A DNA stretch of 64,000 nucleotides from an uncultured Chitinophagales bacterium (GCA_937951415.1 CALFBW010000112.1:1-64000); one strand, 5' to 3'. Positions 51,355 to 61,066 are shown, counted from the stretch's first letter. Notes: a model not told the origin generated them from the sequence alone. Program-made: numbers and translations.

Positions 51355-54300
51355 TTACTCCAAAATCAATTTTACTAGTCGATTGTAAGTACCATGTTGT
51401 ACTCTTATAAAGTACAAACCTGCTGGACGATTAATCATTCCTACTGTGGCCATATGCACTCCGCTCCAATTGGCCAGTACTTTCTGCATAATTTCTTGAC
51501 CAGCTTGGTTGAAGATTTGAATTTCCAAGTCTTGCGCATCTGCCAATCCATGTACTTCAATTTTAAAGATTCCAGGTGTTGGGTTTGGCGAAAGAATCAC
51601 TTGTGCTTGTCCTTCTTCAAAATCACCAATTCCTGCGAACGACTCTACATTTACAGTTCCTCCCGCTACACAATCAAAATTGTCACGAATGCGAGTTTCG
51701 TATTCTCCAGCAGAGAGTCCTTCAAAAACAGGAGATTCTTGATAAGAAGCTCCAGAATTGATGCTGTATTCAAACGGTCCCAAACCACCTTCAGCTTCTA
51801 GAATAATGGTTCCATCATTGGCTCCTCCTGCAGTTACTCCAGTAGCGCTTCCCGAATGCGTTAAGTTACAGTCCACATCAATACAGATATTACGCTCCAC
51901 TTGTGATCCGAAATTCGGATTAATTAAACCAGCTAGTTCGGTTCCATCGGGTCCAAAAATGGAAAAATCGCCTGGAGCACCTGAATTCATTCCGTCGCCA
52001 TAACTATCCTGCAATACAAAACGGAAACAACGTACAGAAGCACAAACTTCTTCTACATAAGTAAAGTTGGTAGAACTGTATGGGCCACCTGTAGCCAATA
52101 CTTCTCCTGAGTCGCCATCTTCTAAAATCCAAGTAGTTTCATTCGGATATTGATCTGTTTTTATCTCAATGCGAATGTCTCCTTGATTAAAGTACGCGTA
52201 AAAGGTTTCACTTATGTTATCATTACCAAAAACACCATCAGGTTGTCCATTTGGTAAAGAAGTAAATACGAAAAGTCTGTTTTCTCCCTCTTCCAAATTA
52301 GTCAAAGCAATTTCGATTTGTCCCGTTTCCAATGGATCTATGCTTCCTGTCCAAATGAATGACTGGACTACTCCCGAGTTCAACTTGAAACTAACATTAA
52401 GCGTACTTAATGGATAAGCTCCGTCATTTTTCACCAATACTTGAACAGTTTTTTCGCTGCTACAAGCATCTGCATTTAGTCCCTCAATTGCTAGAACATT
52501 TGCATCAAAGGCTTCTCTTACTTTGAGCACTTCATTGATCGTATCGTTGAAACGCGCTTGATCAGAAGACCAATCTGTAAAGAACTTAAACTCATAATCA
52601 CCCACCTCTCCTAAGTTTGCTGTGTTTGAGAAGGTATATTGAGCAGATTCACCTGGATTAAGTGTGCCTTCAAAGTTCTCACTGATGACTTCGCCATCAA
52701 ATTCGTATCCTACCGAAATATTGGAGGCTTGTTCGTTACCATAGTTACTTATCTCAACAGTCAGTGAAGCAGTCTCATTGTTGCCCGTTATTCCAAAAGG
52801 GTTTACGAGTCGACTTACACCGACATCAAAGGCATCTTTATATACGGGGAATGCAGCGATAGAAGTTCTCCAATTAGAGAATCCAAAGTACTCTCCTGTA
52901 AACCAAAACTCGTTTTCACTTAAAGGGTCAACACTCATATGGAAATAATCGCCAAAACGATTAAAGTCATTAGCGCTTTGCCCTGCATTAAGGATTGTTT
53001 CATCGCAAGTCATTACTCCAAGCGGATCGCTGGCTCTACGTCCTGTCAATCCAATTCCTGGGAAAGTACTGGCATCGGTGATTCCATAACCTAATGCAAT
53101 ACTTCCTGCTCCGTCCATTGCAATGGTTGGTATAATTCTATTCTTAGAATCAGGAGCATGTGTTCCTTCTTGATGAATTTCCCAACCTCCATTCGGATAT
53201 TTTCGCATTTCATACCAACGAATTCCTGCTCGAAAACCATTGTTTATCACGTTTACTGGATGGCATAGCACTAATGCTTCGTAATCTGCAAAACGTCGAT
53301 ACTGTACTTTGTTCATTATCGTCCCTTCTAGGGCATCGATATTTTCTGCTCCTGGCTGGTCCACACAGTTTCCAAAAGAAGCACAAACATTACTATTGAA
53401 AGGGACTGTGTTCAGGTTAACCGGACTGTCTACAAAAGAGTTATCTGGATCGTCCCAATCAATGTGGAAGTTATATATCTGAATTCTATCTTGCCCAGCA
53501 TTGAAACCCCAAGCATCATCTCTTAGTCGTAAAATCATTCCGGGAGCACCGGGAGGTGGAGCAAGACGACCATCCCAATCTGCGGGCGTTGCTACTTGCC
53601 AAGTATCAGCTTGTCCCACTTTTGGGAAACCCATTCTCTGCACATCCGCATTAGCGGCTCCACTGTACATCTGTTCCTTATTAATAATATAGACAGGAAT
53701 GTTTGGGTCGAACCCCTCGTTAGTCGTCACATATAGCCCATCCGACCAGATACCGTATTTCGGATAATCTGGGAAGCTAGGTGCTTGAAAGCGGTAAGCA
53801 TACCATGATCCAAGAGGGTCACTGGTAGCCGAAACCACCATCATGAAATGGTCAGCACCTTGCGGTGCAAACTCTGTCAAAATCCATCTTTTCGCATGTT
53901 CATCATACAGCACGATTGGATCTCCTGCTCCTTGAAGACCAAATTCATCCCAAAAAGACTGCAAAGTTGAAGGACCAAAGACTGTTTCTCCATTGCGGTC
54001 AGAGATTCGGAATCGAGCTCCCGCTCCTGCATTGATCATTTGAATGTAGTAGTCGCGGCCAATCTCTCCAGAGGGATCTGGCGGCGCTACATTTGTGTAA
54101 CCCAATCCGTTCACATCAACGGATGGAATAATTGGGCCGCCGTTGGCTTTATAGCTGCTTTGTGCAAGGGGATCATTGCCTTGCGGCAAAGCCATATCAT
54201 TCAAAACAGGCAAGTTTCTTTTCTGCGGAAAGTTGGGAATGAGCTTTACATCTTTTCTGATGCTCCTCAAATCAGGGTCTCCTAATATCGGCTCTAAATC

Positions 54301-54438
54301 TCTCAAAGGCTTGCTCACAGCAATCAATTCTGCCTGTGAAACTTCTGCTCCTTCCATCACTTTATTCTGAGCTTCCATCGGAAGGCTCCAAAAAGTAAAG
54401 AGTATGAGGGTCAGGACTAAGGTGTATCTTGTATTCAT
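51355..54438 (-). CDS. Large secreted T9SS cargo with propeller-like, CARDB-like and SprB-type domains
   Basis: 1,027 residues. Signal peptide 1-23. Residues about 105-560 form a beta-rich domain (DPSGEIGRDYYIQMINAG, GDPIVLYDEHAKRWILTEFA, SATSDPLGSWYAYRF, PKYGIWSDGLYVTTN) that also occurs in the gene at 62203. Then come two CARDB-like sandwiches (about 575-760, NYGNEQASNISVGYEF and VKNDGAYPLSTLNVSFKL), a segment with DSYGDGMNSG, a SprB-type repeat (about 875-940, GANDGTIILEAEGGLGPFEYSI and LSAGEYETRIRDNFDC) and a type A sorting domain (LSPNPTPGIFKIEV to LVKLILE). It is a cell-surface or released protein; the ligand is unknown. TATTTTCG about 25 nt upstream resembles the -7 box. Confidence 0.88.
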   Translation of the reverse strand: MNTRYTLVLTLILFTFWSLPMEAQNKVMEGAEVSQAELIAVSKPLRDLEPILGDPDLRSIRKDVKLIPNFPQKRNLPVLNDMALPQGNDPLAQSSYKANGGPIIPSVDVNGLGYTNVAPPDPSGEIGRDYYIQMINAGAGARFRISDRNGETVFGPSTLQSFWDEFGLQGAGDPIVLYDEHAKRWILTEFAPQGADHFMMVVSATSDPLGSWYAYRFQAPSFPDYPKYGIWSDGLYVTTNEGFDPNIPVYIINKEQMYSGAANADVQRMGFPKVGQADTWQVATPADWDGRLAPPPGAPGMILRLRDDAWGFNAGQDRIQIYNFHIDWDDPDNSFVDSPVNLNTVPFNSNVCASFGNCVDQPGAENIDALEGTIMNKVQYRRFADYEALVLCHPVNVINNGFRAGIRWYEMRKYPNGGWEIHQEGTHAPDSKNRIIPTIAMDGAGSIALGYGITDASTFPGIGLTGRRASDPLGVMTCDETILNAGQSANDFNRFGDYFHMSVDPLSENEFWFTGEYFGFSNWRTSIAAFPVYKDAFDVGVSRLVNPFGITGNNETASLTVEISNYGNEQASNISVGYEFDGEVISENFEGTLNPGESAQYTFSNTANLGEVGDYEFKFFTDWSSDQARFNDTINEVLKVREAFDANVLAIEGLNADACSSEKTVQVLVKNDGAYPLSTLNVSFKLNSGVVQSFIWTGSIDPLETGQIEIALTNLEEGENRLFVFTSLPNGQPDGVFGNDNISETFYAYFNQGDIRIEIKTDQYPNETTWILEDGDSGEVLATGGPYSSTNFTYVEEVCASVRCFRFVLQDSYGDGMNSGAPGDFSIFGPDGTELAGLINPNFGSQVERNICIDVDCNLTHSGSATGVTAGGANDGTIILEAEGGLGPFEYSINSGASYQESPVFEGLSAGEYETRIRDNFDCVAGGTVNVESFAGIGDFEEGQAQVILSPNPTPGIFKIEVHGLADAQDLEIQIFNQAGQEIMQKVLANWSGVHMATVGMINRPAGLYFIRVQHGTYNRLVKLILE

Positions 54439-54740
54439 AAGGTGTTTCCTTCGCTTCGAAAATAGTCAATTCGGCGATCAATCAATCTTAAAACGGCCAT
54501 GGAGTTGGACAGAAAAGCCTGTTTTGACGCTTGGCTAACATGGTGAGCAAGGCTTTTAGTGCTAATATTTGCACCTACTTGTTTTCAGGCATCCCCAATG
54601 ATCACAACTACTGACTGGAGTTAAACAAGGATTATAGAACAGAGTTCATGCTCTATTTGTTTTTCAGGAGAATCCATTGGAGCTGATTGAAAGCAGTTAA
54701 ATTGAGCTAATCAGATTAGATTTGCGCTAAAACAAGAAAT
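54439..54740. other. Divergent promoter region, 302 bp
   Basis: No gene is visible. It contains the upstream region of the T9SS gene (minus) and the exact -7 box of the DUF6483-like gene (plus). A weak AGAG/CTCT stem followed by TTTGTTTTT (54643-54665) is the only hairpin noted. Confidence 0.5.
54717..54724 (+). promoter_or_regulatory. TAnnTTTG -7 box of the DUF6483-like gene
   Basis: Reads TAGATTTG, exact consensus, 16 nt before the TTG start at 54741. Confidence 0.5.
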
Positions 54741-55148
54741 TTGTTCCAACAAGATATCATGATGCGTGAGTTGATGCAATTTGTTCGAATTGTCGTACAA
54801 AAGGTCGCAGGCATGCTTGAGTTGGGTCTCACTAGTGAGGCTGATTCTTTGCTAAACTCAACTGCTGAAAAAGGTTTGGGGATGAATTTAGAGGATCTCT
54901 TTTTGCTGAGCGATTCTGATTTGATAGCACTTACAGAAAGGGATGATTGGCAAGTGGAAAAGGTACAGATTGCTGCAGATTTACTTATTGCTCAAGGCAA
55001 GCTGGAGAGAAAGCTAGGTAATGAAAAACGAGCAAGGCTTCATTTCAGAAAGGCTCTAATGCTGTTGAATCACTTAATAAAAACGAGTCCTACATTTTCC
55101 CTTGAATGGGAAGCGTCACTTGATCGTTGCAAAACCCTTTTAAAATGA
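54741..55148 (+). CDS. DUF6483-like helical protein
   Basis: 135 residues, all helical, no signal peptide. The start is TTG giving MFQQDIMMREL; this matches the conserved opening of DUF6483 proteins (MxxQDxxMR), which is why it is preferred over the internal ATGs. The body has a leucine-rich first helix pair, LFLLSDSDLIALTERDDWQVEKVQIAADLL and a TPR-like second half (GKLERKLGNEKRARLHFRKALMLLNHL). The family is best known from Firmicutes and has no assigned function. Its TGA overlaps the ATG of the next gene (ATGA), so the two are coupled. Confidence 0.65.
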   Translation: MFQQDIMMRELMQFVRIVVQKVAGMLELGLTSEADSLLNSTAEKGLGMNLEDLFLLSDSDLIALTERDDWQVEKVQIAADLLIAQGKLERKLGNEKRARLHFRKALMLLNHLIKTSPTFSLEWEASLDRCKTLLK

Positions 55149-55795
55149 AAATGCTCCGCGATGGAATCGTCTTGTTTTTTCTGATCGTTTTAGGAATCAC
55201 GATCAACAAAATGACGAGTTCGAAAGAGGCTTCGGACCAGAAGGAAGACCTAGAAGAATCTTCAGAGATGGTAAATACTGATAGCCTTACGGTTGATAGT
55301 ACAACTTCCAAACAACCGGTAGACAGCCTAAATTTAAAAACGAAAATGATGGACACAACTGGAATTTGGGGACAGCCAAAAGTCAACATTGTTACGCTAG
55401 GAGTAAAAGACCTTAAAAAGAGTCGAGCATTCTACGAAGAAACATTAGCTTGGACTTGCTCTTCCGCAAGTTCCGAAACCATCACATTCATTCAAGCAGG
55501 AGCTACTGTTTTGGCTTTGTACCCTCTAGCTGCTTTACAAGCAGAAACTGGAAAGAAGGGCGAAGATCCAACTATCGGAACAACACTCGCTTACAATGTG
55601 GGAAGCGAAAAAGAAGTAGATCAGATTTTCGATTTTTTGGCACAAAAGAATGTCCGCATCACAAAGAAACCCTCGAAAGTTTTCTGGGGAGGCTATAGTG
55701 GCTATTTTGAAGACGTAGACGGTTATTCTTGGGAGGTCGCCTTTAATCCATTCTTTCCACTTAATAAAAAAGGAGAAATTGTTTTACCCTTATAA
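55145..55795 (+). CDS. Membrane-anchored VOC (glyoxalase-fold) protein
   Basis: The ATG at 55145 overlaps the upstream stop. 216 residues: a membrane helix or signal anchor (about 5-20, IVLFFLIVLGITI), a charged Ser/Thr/Glu linker, then a single vicinal-oxygen-chelate domain (about 78-208) with PKVNIVTLGVKDLKKSRAFYEETL, a middle GTTLAYNVGSEKEVDQIFDFL and WGGYSGYFEDVDGYSWEVAFNPFFPL. VOC proteins of this subtype are usually soluble cytosolic enzymes or resistance proteins; a membrane-tethered one facing the periplasm is unusual. The end overlaps the following lipoprotein gene by 17 bp. Confidence 0.85.
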   Translation: MKMLRDGIVLFFLIVLGITINKMTSSKEASDQKEDLEESSEMVNTDSLTVDSTTSKQPVDSLNLKTKMMDTTGIWGQPKVNIVTLGVKDLKKSRAFYEETLAWTCSSASSETITFIQAGATVLALYPLAALQAETGKKGEDPTIGTTLAYNVGSEKEVDQIFDFLAQKNVRITKKPSKVFWGGYSGYFEDVDGYSWEVAFNPFFPLNKKGEIVLPL

Positions 55796-56237
55796 ATTTT
55801 TCAGCGTTTTGCTTCTTTGCTTTACTGCTGTATTTTTTGGTATTTCATGCAATGAAGAAATCCCAAAGCTTGATCCTACAGAGCATCCAATAGTTGCTCG
55901 TTGGAGAATAAACACTTCTTTTGGATCCAGGTACATAAACGGCTTTTGGCAAGAAAGTGAAAATGGTGTAAACAATAATGGAACAGTTGAGTTTAGGGAC
56001 AACGCATGGGGAACCTTTGATCTAGGTTTCAACCTTCTTGACTCCAGCTATGTTTTTCAAGAAGAATTTACTTGGATAAATACAGATACTGCTGTTATTT
56101 TCAATCAAGACTGGCCAAATCAATTTCACTGGAACATTAATTCTTCAAATGCCAACCTACAATCATTTCAGTTTGGATTTTTCGAAAATGATAGTACTGA
56201 TGTGTTGATAACACTTGGGTTTTCGAGGGCAGAATAG
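55779..56237 (+). CDS. Hypothetical lipoprotein, lipocalin-like
   Basis: 152 residues with a TTG start inside the end of the VOC gene. The lipoprotein signal puts the lipidated cysteine at 24 (FGISC). The mature part is beta-rich with regular aromatic residues (IVARWRINTSFGSRYINGFW, EEFTWINTDTAVIFNQDWPNQFHWNI), a pattern like lipocalin-type domains, but no family is assigned. Third gene of an overlapping set with the DUF6483-like and VOC genes. Confidence 0.72.
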   Translation: MFYPYKFFSVLLLCFTAVFFGISCNEEIPKLDPTEHPIVARWRINTSFGSRYINGFWQESENGVNNNGTVEFRDNAWGTFDLGFNLLDSSYVFQEEFTWINTDTAVIFNQDWPNQFHWNINSSNANLQSFQFGFFENDSTDVLITLGFSRAE

Positions 56238-56300
56238 CAGTTATTTTCAAAGAAATTAATTACAGCTATTCCCTTTTTTTTTCTCCCCATTTTGTTTGAT

Positions 56301-56338
56301 ATTTATTAAAACAAGAAAAGGGCGATCACTGATCGCCC
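56301..56338 (-). terminator. Terminator of the CHU_C-type gene
   Basis: On the minus strand GGGCGATCAGTGATCGCCC (56320-56338) forms a nearly perfect stem followed by TTTTCTTGTTTTAAT. On the plus strand no T run follows, so it serves the minus-strand gene. Confidence 0.8.
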
Positions 56339-56382
56339 CCTGAGTAGAAGTTACACTTCCATAGTTGTTTCTTATTGCAAAT

Positions 56383-58650
56383 TTAACGAATTATTTCTAC
56401 AAAACCTGTTTTAGTTTGCAGATCATTTTCATTCTTATAGGTCAATTGATAAAAGAAGGTGCCTTGACCAAATTTCTCTATACTTCTATCTGCTCCCGAT
56501 AATTGACCTCTAATTATATTTTGATCAGAAAATACCATTTGCCCGTATCGATTAAATACTTCAATGGAAACTTCCCCTGAATCAAAACACTCCATTTCAT
56601 TTTTCACTAGCCATTGATCATTTATTCCATCAAAATTCGGTGATATTAAATTGGGAATAACCATGGCATCCAAGCTACATTTCGCCAGCGTTCCTGCTTG
56701 CTGCTGGGCTTGAGCACCTTCACAATTAGGATTTATTTCCATTAAAACATTGGTATTTTCACAGAAACCATTAGGCTCGCATGCTTCAATATTTATTTCT
56801 TCATTCCCAACAAATCCAGCATTAGATGAATAAGAAAAACAATTGTTTTCGCCTAATACAATCACTCCGCCAGCACTTGCTTCCACCTCTTCAATTTCCA
56901 CATTTTCGATGCAAAAATCAATACACAATTCCAATGTTTCCTGAGGACCAATGCAATGTTGCTGTGGTAATATTTCACATGATCCCAAGACCATTACATA
57001 CACTTTTGTTCTGTCACTATCATTATTGCCATCACAAACTGTGTAAGCAAAAATATCGAGCCCCACAAATTCAGGATCAGGTGTATAGGTGACTGTACCA
57101 TCGCTGTTCAAAACAGCTGTACCATGATTTGGCATGAGGTCATTAATTATTGGACAAACGTCTAATCCATCGTCATCAGGATCTTCGTCGTTGGCGAGAA
57201 CATCAATGGTAATTTGCTGTCCTTGATCCGTAAATACTTGATCATTGTTTGCATCAGGAATTTGATTACAAATTTGGCTTTCAATGTTAACTATGCCTTG
57301 AGCTGTATTTCCATTTTGATCACAAATTGTGTAAGTAAAAGAATCGTCTACTCCCCAAGCAGATTGATAGACTAAATATCCATCGTATAAAAATACATGC
57401 CCCCATTCTGGGTCTGCGTCACCTGCTTCATAATCTAGGCATAAACTAATATTGTCTCCAATATCATTATCAAGAATAAATAAATCCATGTCAGCGTTTT
57501 CACAAATATTATACGCGTCGGGATTTGCAATTAATTCCGTTTGATTCTCTTGACAATTAGGATCGTCGGCAGCCAATCTAATAACACTCACCGGATTCGA
57601 TAACGAAAAGCAACCGTTAATATCTGCGACCAAATCAGATGGGATATCAATGCTATCGTAAGCTACTGCCCAAATTAGACAAGTCCCAGGCGGAGCACCA
57701 TCAAATGAAAACTCTGGATCACTAGTGGGTCCAGCCAAAATAGTAGTGGCAGTTCCATCGGTCACCAAGTAAGCAATATTATTACCCTCAGCTCCAGATA
57801 GACTTACATTGATTGTTTCAGATTGCCCTAAACAAACTTCAGTAATTGTGCTTGTGGATCCTGCTATGCTTAGATTTCCTCCATCAACATCACAAGGGCC
57901 ATCAGCACAATTCGCACTAATTGTTAAGTGCGCTGTTTGCACAAAACAATCTTCGCTCGTTTCGAATACGATTATTATTTGGTCAGTATCTCCTTCTTGC
58001 AAAGTAGCATATGGGGTATACTCCACACAACCATTTGACAAAGGCTGTATATCACAACCAATCTCAGAACTTGCAGAATAAATGTTCACGTTCCCATTGA
58101 TTCCACAATCTGATGGGCAAATCAATATTGAACTATTCACATTCGTGCATAAAATCAAATTATCACAAAATGATAACACTCCATTCTCACAAGCGCTAGA
58201 GCAAGTGATTACATCACAGGAAGCTCCTGTCAAGTCAATGTCCCCACAAATGGTTCCACCACCGATAATCAAATCGCCATATATACTATAGATATCTGGA
58301 TAGTTCAAAGGATTAAAATCAGCTGAATTCCAAACGATTTGATGAATTCGATATACTCCAATGGGCAAGTTCGGAAAGGAGGGGGTTTCGCTGATGTCGA
58401 GTATTGATAAACCGTTATTTGTTGTTAACAGGTAAGCCGCTTCAAAGCCTTCGGGCACCTGTGCACTTCCTTCAATATTAGCAGTCAATGTTTCCCCGAG
58501 GCATAGCGCTTCCCCTTCAAAAGAAAGACTAGCTACAGCAGCATCACATTGAGCATTTGCCTGAAAAGCAAATAACATTGTGACACTCATGCACAATAGC
58601 TGCACTAAGCGTTTTTTGAGTTTGTTTTTACATCTATACATCATCGTCAA
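56383..58650 (-). CDS. Secreted repeat protein with type B (CHU_C) sorting domain
   Basis: 755 residues. Signal peptide 1-33 (ending FQANAQ). Two units of the YLL/VTD repeat shared with the gene at 1-3704 (AAYLLTTNNGLSILD near 65; NIAYLVTDGTATTIL near 295), both ending in G-x-(Y/C)-x-I. Then cadherin-like tandem domains (about 395-555; DVLANDEDPDDDGLDVCP and YTPDPEFVGLDIFAYTVCDGNNDSD) and a second such strand set. The C-terminal 90 residues (VIPNLISPNFDGINDQWLV, VEVFNRYGQMVF-like, GTFFYQLTYKN, KTGFVEIIR) are a gliding-motility-associated type B T9SS sorting domain. Probable cell-surface adhesin; ligand unknown. Confidence 0.9.
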   Translation of the reverse strand: MTMMYRCKNKLKKRLVQLLCMSVTMLFAFQANAQCDAAVASLSFEGEALCLGETLTANIEGSAQVPEGFEAAYLLTTNNGLSILDISETPSFPNLPIGVYRIHQIVWNSADFNPLNYPDIYSIYGDLIIGGGTICGDIDLTGASCDVITCSSACENGVLSFCDNLILCTNVNSSILICPSDCGINGNVNIYSASSEIGCDIQPLSNGCVEYTPYATLQEGDTDQIIIVFETSEDCFVQTAHLTISANCADGPCDVDGGNLSIAGSTSTITEVCLGQSETINVSLSGAEGNNIAYLVTDGTATTILAGPTSDPEFSFDGAPPGTCLIWAVAYDSIDIPSDLVADINGCFSLSNPVSVIRLAADDPNCQENQTELIANPDAYNICENADMDLFILDNDIGDNISLCLDYEAGDADPEWGHVFLYDGYLVYQSAWGVDDSFTYTICDQNGNTAQGIVNIESQICNQIPDANNDQVFTDQGQQITIDVLANDEDPDDDGLDVCPIINDLMPNHGTAVLNSDGTVTYTPDPEFVGLDIFAYTVCDGNNDSDRTKVYVMVLGSCEILPQQHCIGPQETLELCIDFCIENVEIEEVEASAGGVIVLGENNCFSYSSNAGFVGNEEINIEACEPNGFCENTNVLMEINPNCEGAQAQQQAGTLAKCSLDAMVIPNLISPNFDGINDQWLVKNEMECFDSGEVSIEVFNRYGQMVFSDQNIIRGQLSGADRSIEKFGQGTFFYQLTYKNENDLQTKTGFVEIIR

Positions 58651-58902
58651 GTTTCATCTCCGTCTGTTCACATCTCTCTCCTCACAATCCACGAATCGCT
58701 AGATAGGGAAAATTTCAGACGAATCATTTAACAGCATTATGTTGATAATCAACAAATTCATTGTTGATTGAATCGGTTGGTATAGACTAGCACTTCTTTA
58801 CCATTACCTGATGCCTGTGTGGCTTACTTTTGGCATTATCTACCGCGTTAGGTTCTACAAGAATTTTACCAACAATGATTTTTACTAATAAATCTTTCTG
58901 CC

Positions 58903-59739
58903 ATGTTTCTAAAAGTATATAAAGGGGATATTCGAATAGCCTCCCATTCAGAAGAATTAAATCGAGGTTTCAGATATGGAGATGGCCTATTCGAAACCAT
59001 AAAAGTCGCTTATGGTCAGATAGTTAATGGAGCAGCCCATGTATCTCGATTGAACCGTTCTTGTTTGCGAATTGGTTTAGGATTCGAGCCAGCTTTCACT
59101 CTAGAATCTCTGCGGCAGATTTACGATAGATTCGAAAATCAAGTTTCTGTACATGGAAAACTGCGCTTGTGGTGTTTCAGAGCCGGGGAAGGAAACTATG
59201 GTCCGGAATCTTCCGAACCAATTATCTGGGCGGCCTTCTACCCTGCTGAAAAAGGCAAATTCGAACTTCAAGAACAGGGTTTACGTTTGGGCATTTACAG
59301 AGACGTACCATTATCTTACACTAAACTCTCTGGTTTAAAAACAATGGGCGCTCTTCCATACGTTTTGGCCGCAAGATTTGCCCAAAAGGAAGGTTTTGAT
59401 GAAGCCGTCTTACTAGATCGAGAAGGATTCGTCGCTGAAGGCATTTCCAGTAACATTTGTTTGCTAATAAATGGAGAATTGATGGCAGCTAGCCTTTATC
59501 AAGGCGGCGTTGATGGCTGTATGATGCGACGAATAGAAGAAGTTGCTGGTAGCTTAAGCATCCACTTTTATCGATCTTACATCAGCATCAAAGATTTAGA
59601 AGACTGTGACGCGATTTATCTCACAAATGCTATTCAAGGTATTCAATGGGTACATCAATTCAAAGACAAAACCTATAACAGCGGCATTGCTTCGAAATTG
59701 ATTGCAGCACTAAATATACGTTTACAAGATCCTGTCTAG
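58903..59739 (+). CDS. Class IV aminotransferase (PabC/IlvE/DAAT-type)
   Basis: 278-residue PLP enzyme of fold type IV. Motifs: NRGFRYGDGLFETIKV near the start, HVSRLNRSCLRIGL, the PLP lysine in LSGLKTMGALPYVLAARFA, the EGISSNICL loop that holds the cofactor phosphate, and LTNAIQGIQWV near the end. These fit 4-amino-4-deoxychorismate lyase (folate synthesis) or a related D-/branched-chain aminotransferase; the short length and SSN-I-L loop favour the PabC side, but the substrate cannot be fixed by eye. Single gene with its own 252-bp upstream region. Confidence 0.88.
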   Translation: MFLKVYKGDIRIASHSEELNRGFRYGDGLFETIKVAYGQIVNGAAHVSRLNRSCLRIGLGFEPAFTLESLRQIYDRFENQVSVHGKLRLWCFRAGEGNYGPESSEPIIWAAFYPAEKGKFELQEQGLRLGIYRDVPLSYTKLSGLKTMGALPYVLAARFAQKEGFDEAVLLDREGFVAEGISSNICLLINGELMAASLYQGGVDGCMMRRIEEVAGSLSIHFYRSYISIKDLEDCDAIYLTNAIQGIQWVHQFKDKTYNSGIASKLIAALNIRLQDPV

Positions 59740-59779
59740 AAACAAGAAAACTACACGGAAAATTTGATCCATTCAAGGA

Positions 59780-61057
59780 CTAAGGTCTATTGAAATTCAA
59801 ATACTCTAAGATCGCGGCTTGATACTTTCTCCATGCTTCTTCTTGCTTCACATCTTCGAAAAGATTGCCTTTGATCTCATTGCGCTTCGCAAAATAAATG
59901 CGACTTTTCCATGCAATCGCTCCAAGTAGCAAAAAGATAAAAGGTACGAGAAAAGCAAAGAACAAGGAAGAAGTCAAGTAGGCAATAAAAAGGAAAATAA
60001 AAGCGAATACAATAATTGTAATAACTGGAGCTAGAACCATTTTCACCCCATTATGAAATTGGTGATCTTTGAATGCCTTCTTAACAATCCAGTCAGTCGA
60101 ATAAAATATTGGGCTCCAGAAAAAATTACCGAGAAATGTAAATGGGCTCAATAAAATATAGATAAAGTTATTTTCTGCTTTTGATTGCTCATGATTCTCA
60201 TCAAGGCTAGCAGCTGGAAGATTGTTTTTTTTACAGAACTGCTCAAAGATTAGCCATTCTTCAATAAATGCCTTCTCTTTTTCGGGATAATGTATCGAAA
60301 GGTCTTGACATTTATTCAGGAATTGAATTTGCTGCTTCCATTGGGGGTTTTGAATCTTAATGAACGATCGTCGCATCCTATCGTAAATAGGGTAATTTTC
60401 TCCTTTAGGAATATGAACAAGACCTTCCAAAATACCTACCATAAGATCTTTGCGAATTTCATTGTATGCTTTTTGAGGCTTTGCTTCGTAAGAATTTTTA
60501 TAGTTATTTAAAGGTATCGGTTTGGCGATATGCACCATTAAAGCTCCTTGGAATAAATCGTGCTTTTCGTAATTGATGGCTATTGGTACTACTTTAATAT
60601 CGGTCTTAAAATTAGCTTCATTGGCTGCCTGAAATCCGATTCTTGCAAAGCCCTTTTGCAAATTGCGCAAACGATATTGATCGCTGTGATTTCCCTCTGG
60701 AAAAATCAATATTGCTCCTTTATTTTGAAGAATTTTTGCACATTTGTCAAAAGTAATTTGATTCTTCGCTAAAATGTCTACTCCATCACGTGGACGAAAC
60801 ACTGGAAGCATTTTTATTTGATCCAAAAACCAAAGTACCCATTTACCAGCAAAGACATCTGCTCTCGCTAATGACACGATTGGTCGATCAAAAATGCATC
60901 CTAAAATGATGGCATCAACAAAAGCATTCTGATGATTAGGTGTAAGAATAATACCAGATTGATCAGAAATTTTCTGCGGGTCACCAATCACTTCAATTTC
61001 TCGATAATACCACTTAATCACAATACGCAAGCAAGCTCGAAAGAATCGATAGATCAT
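59780..61057 (-). CDS. PlsC-type 1-acylglycerol-3-phosphate acyltransferase family protein
   Basis: 425 residues. The N-terminal acyltransferase domain (about 15-230) has the catalytic NHQNAFVDAIILG (the family NHxxxxD variant), VFRPRDGVDILAKN, and the substrate motif ILIFPEGNHSDQYRLRNLQKGFARIGF. The C-terminal half carries at least two membrane spans (about 345-385, VITIIVFAFIFLFIAYLTSSLFFAFLV region). It transfers acyl chains to glycerolipid precursors at the inner membrane. The extension beyond the usual 240 residues is seen in many Bacteroidota members. It lies 9 bp downstream of the BASS transporter gene and is probably cotranscribed. Confidence 0.88.
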   Translation of the reverse strand: MIYRFFRACLRIVIKWYYREIEVIGDPQKISDQSGIILTPNHQNAFVDAIILGCIFDRPIVSLARADVFAGKWVLWFLDQIKMLPVFRPRDGVDILAKNQITFDKCAKILQNKGAILIFPEGNHSDQYRLRNLQKGFARIGFQAANEANFKTDIKVVPIAINYEKHDLFQGALMVHIAKPIPLNNYKNSYEAKPQKAYNEIRKDLMVGILEGLVHIPKGENYPIYDRMRRSFIKIQNPQWKQQIQFLNKCQDLSIHYPEKEKAFIEEWLIFEQFCKKNNLPAASLDENHEQSKAENNFIYILLSPFTFLGNFFWSPIFYSTDWIVKKAFKDHQFHNGVKMVLAPVITIIVFAFIFLFIAYLTSSLFFAFLVPFIFLLLGAIAWKSRIYFAKRNEIKGNLFEDVKQEEAWRKYQAAILEYLNFNRP

Positions 61058-61066
61058 CCTCTTTTA

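Noticed and set aside
54439-54740. Search for a tRNA or attachment site in the divergent gaps at 54.5 and 58.7 kb
   Set aside because: No cloverleaf, T-arm consensus or flanking direct repeat was found, and there are no integrase genes in the window.
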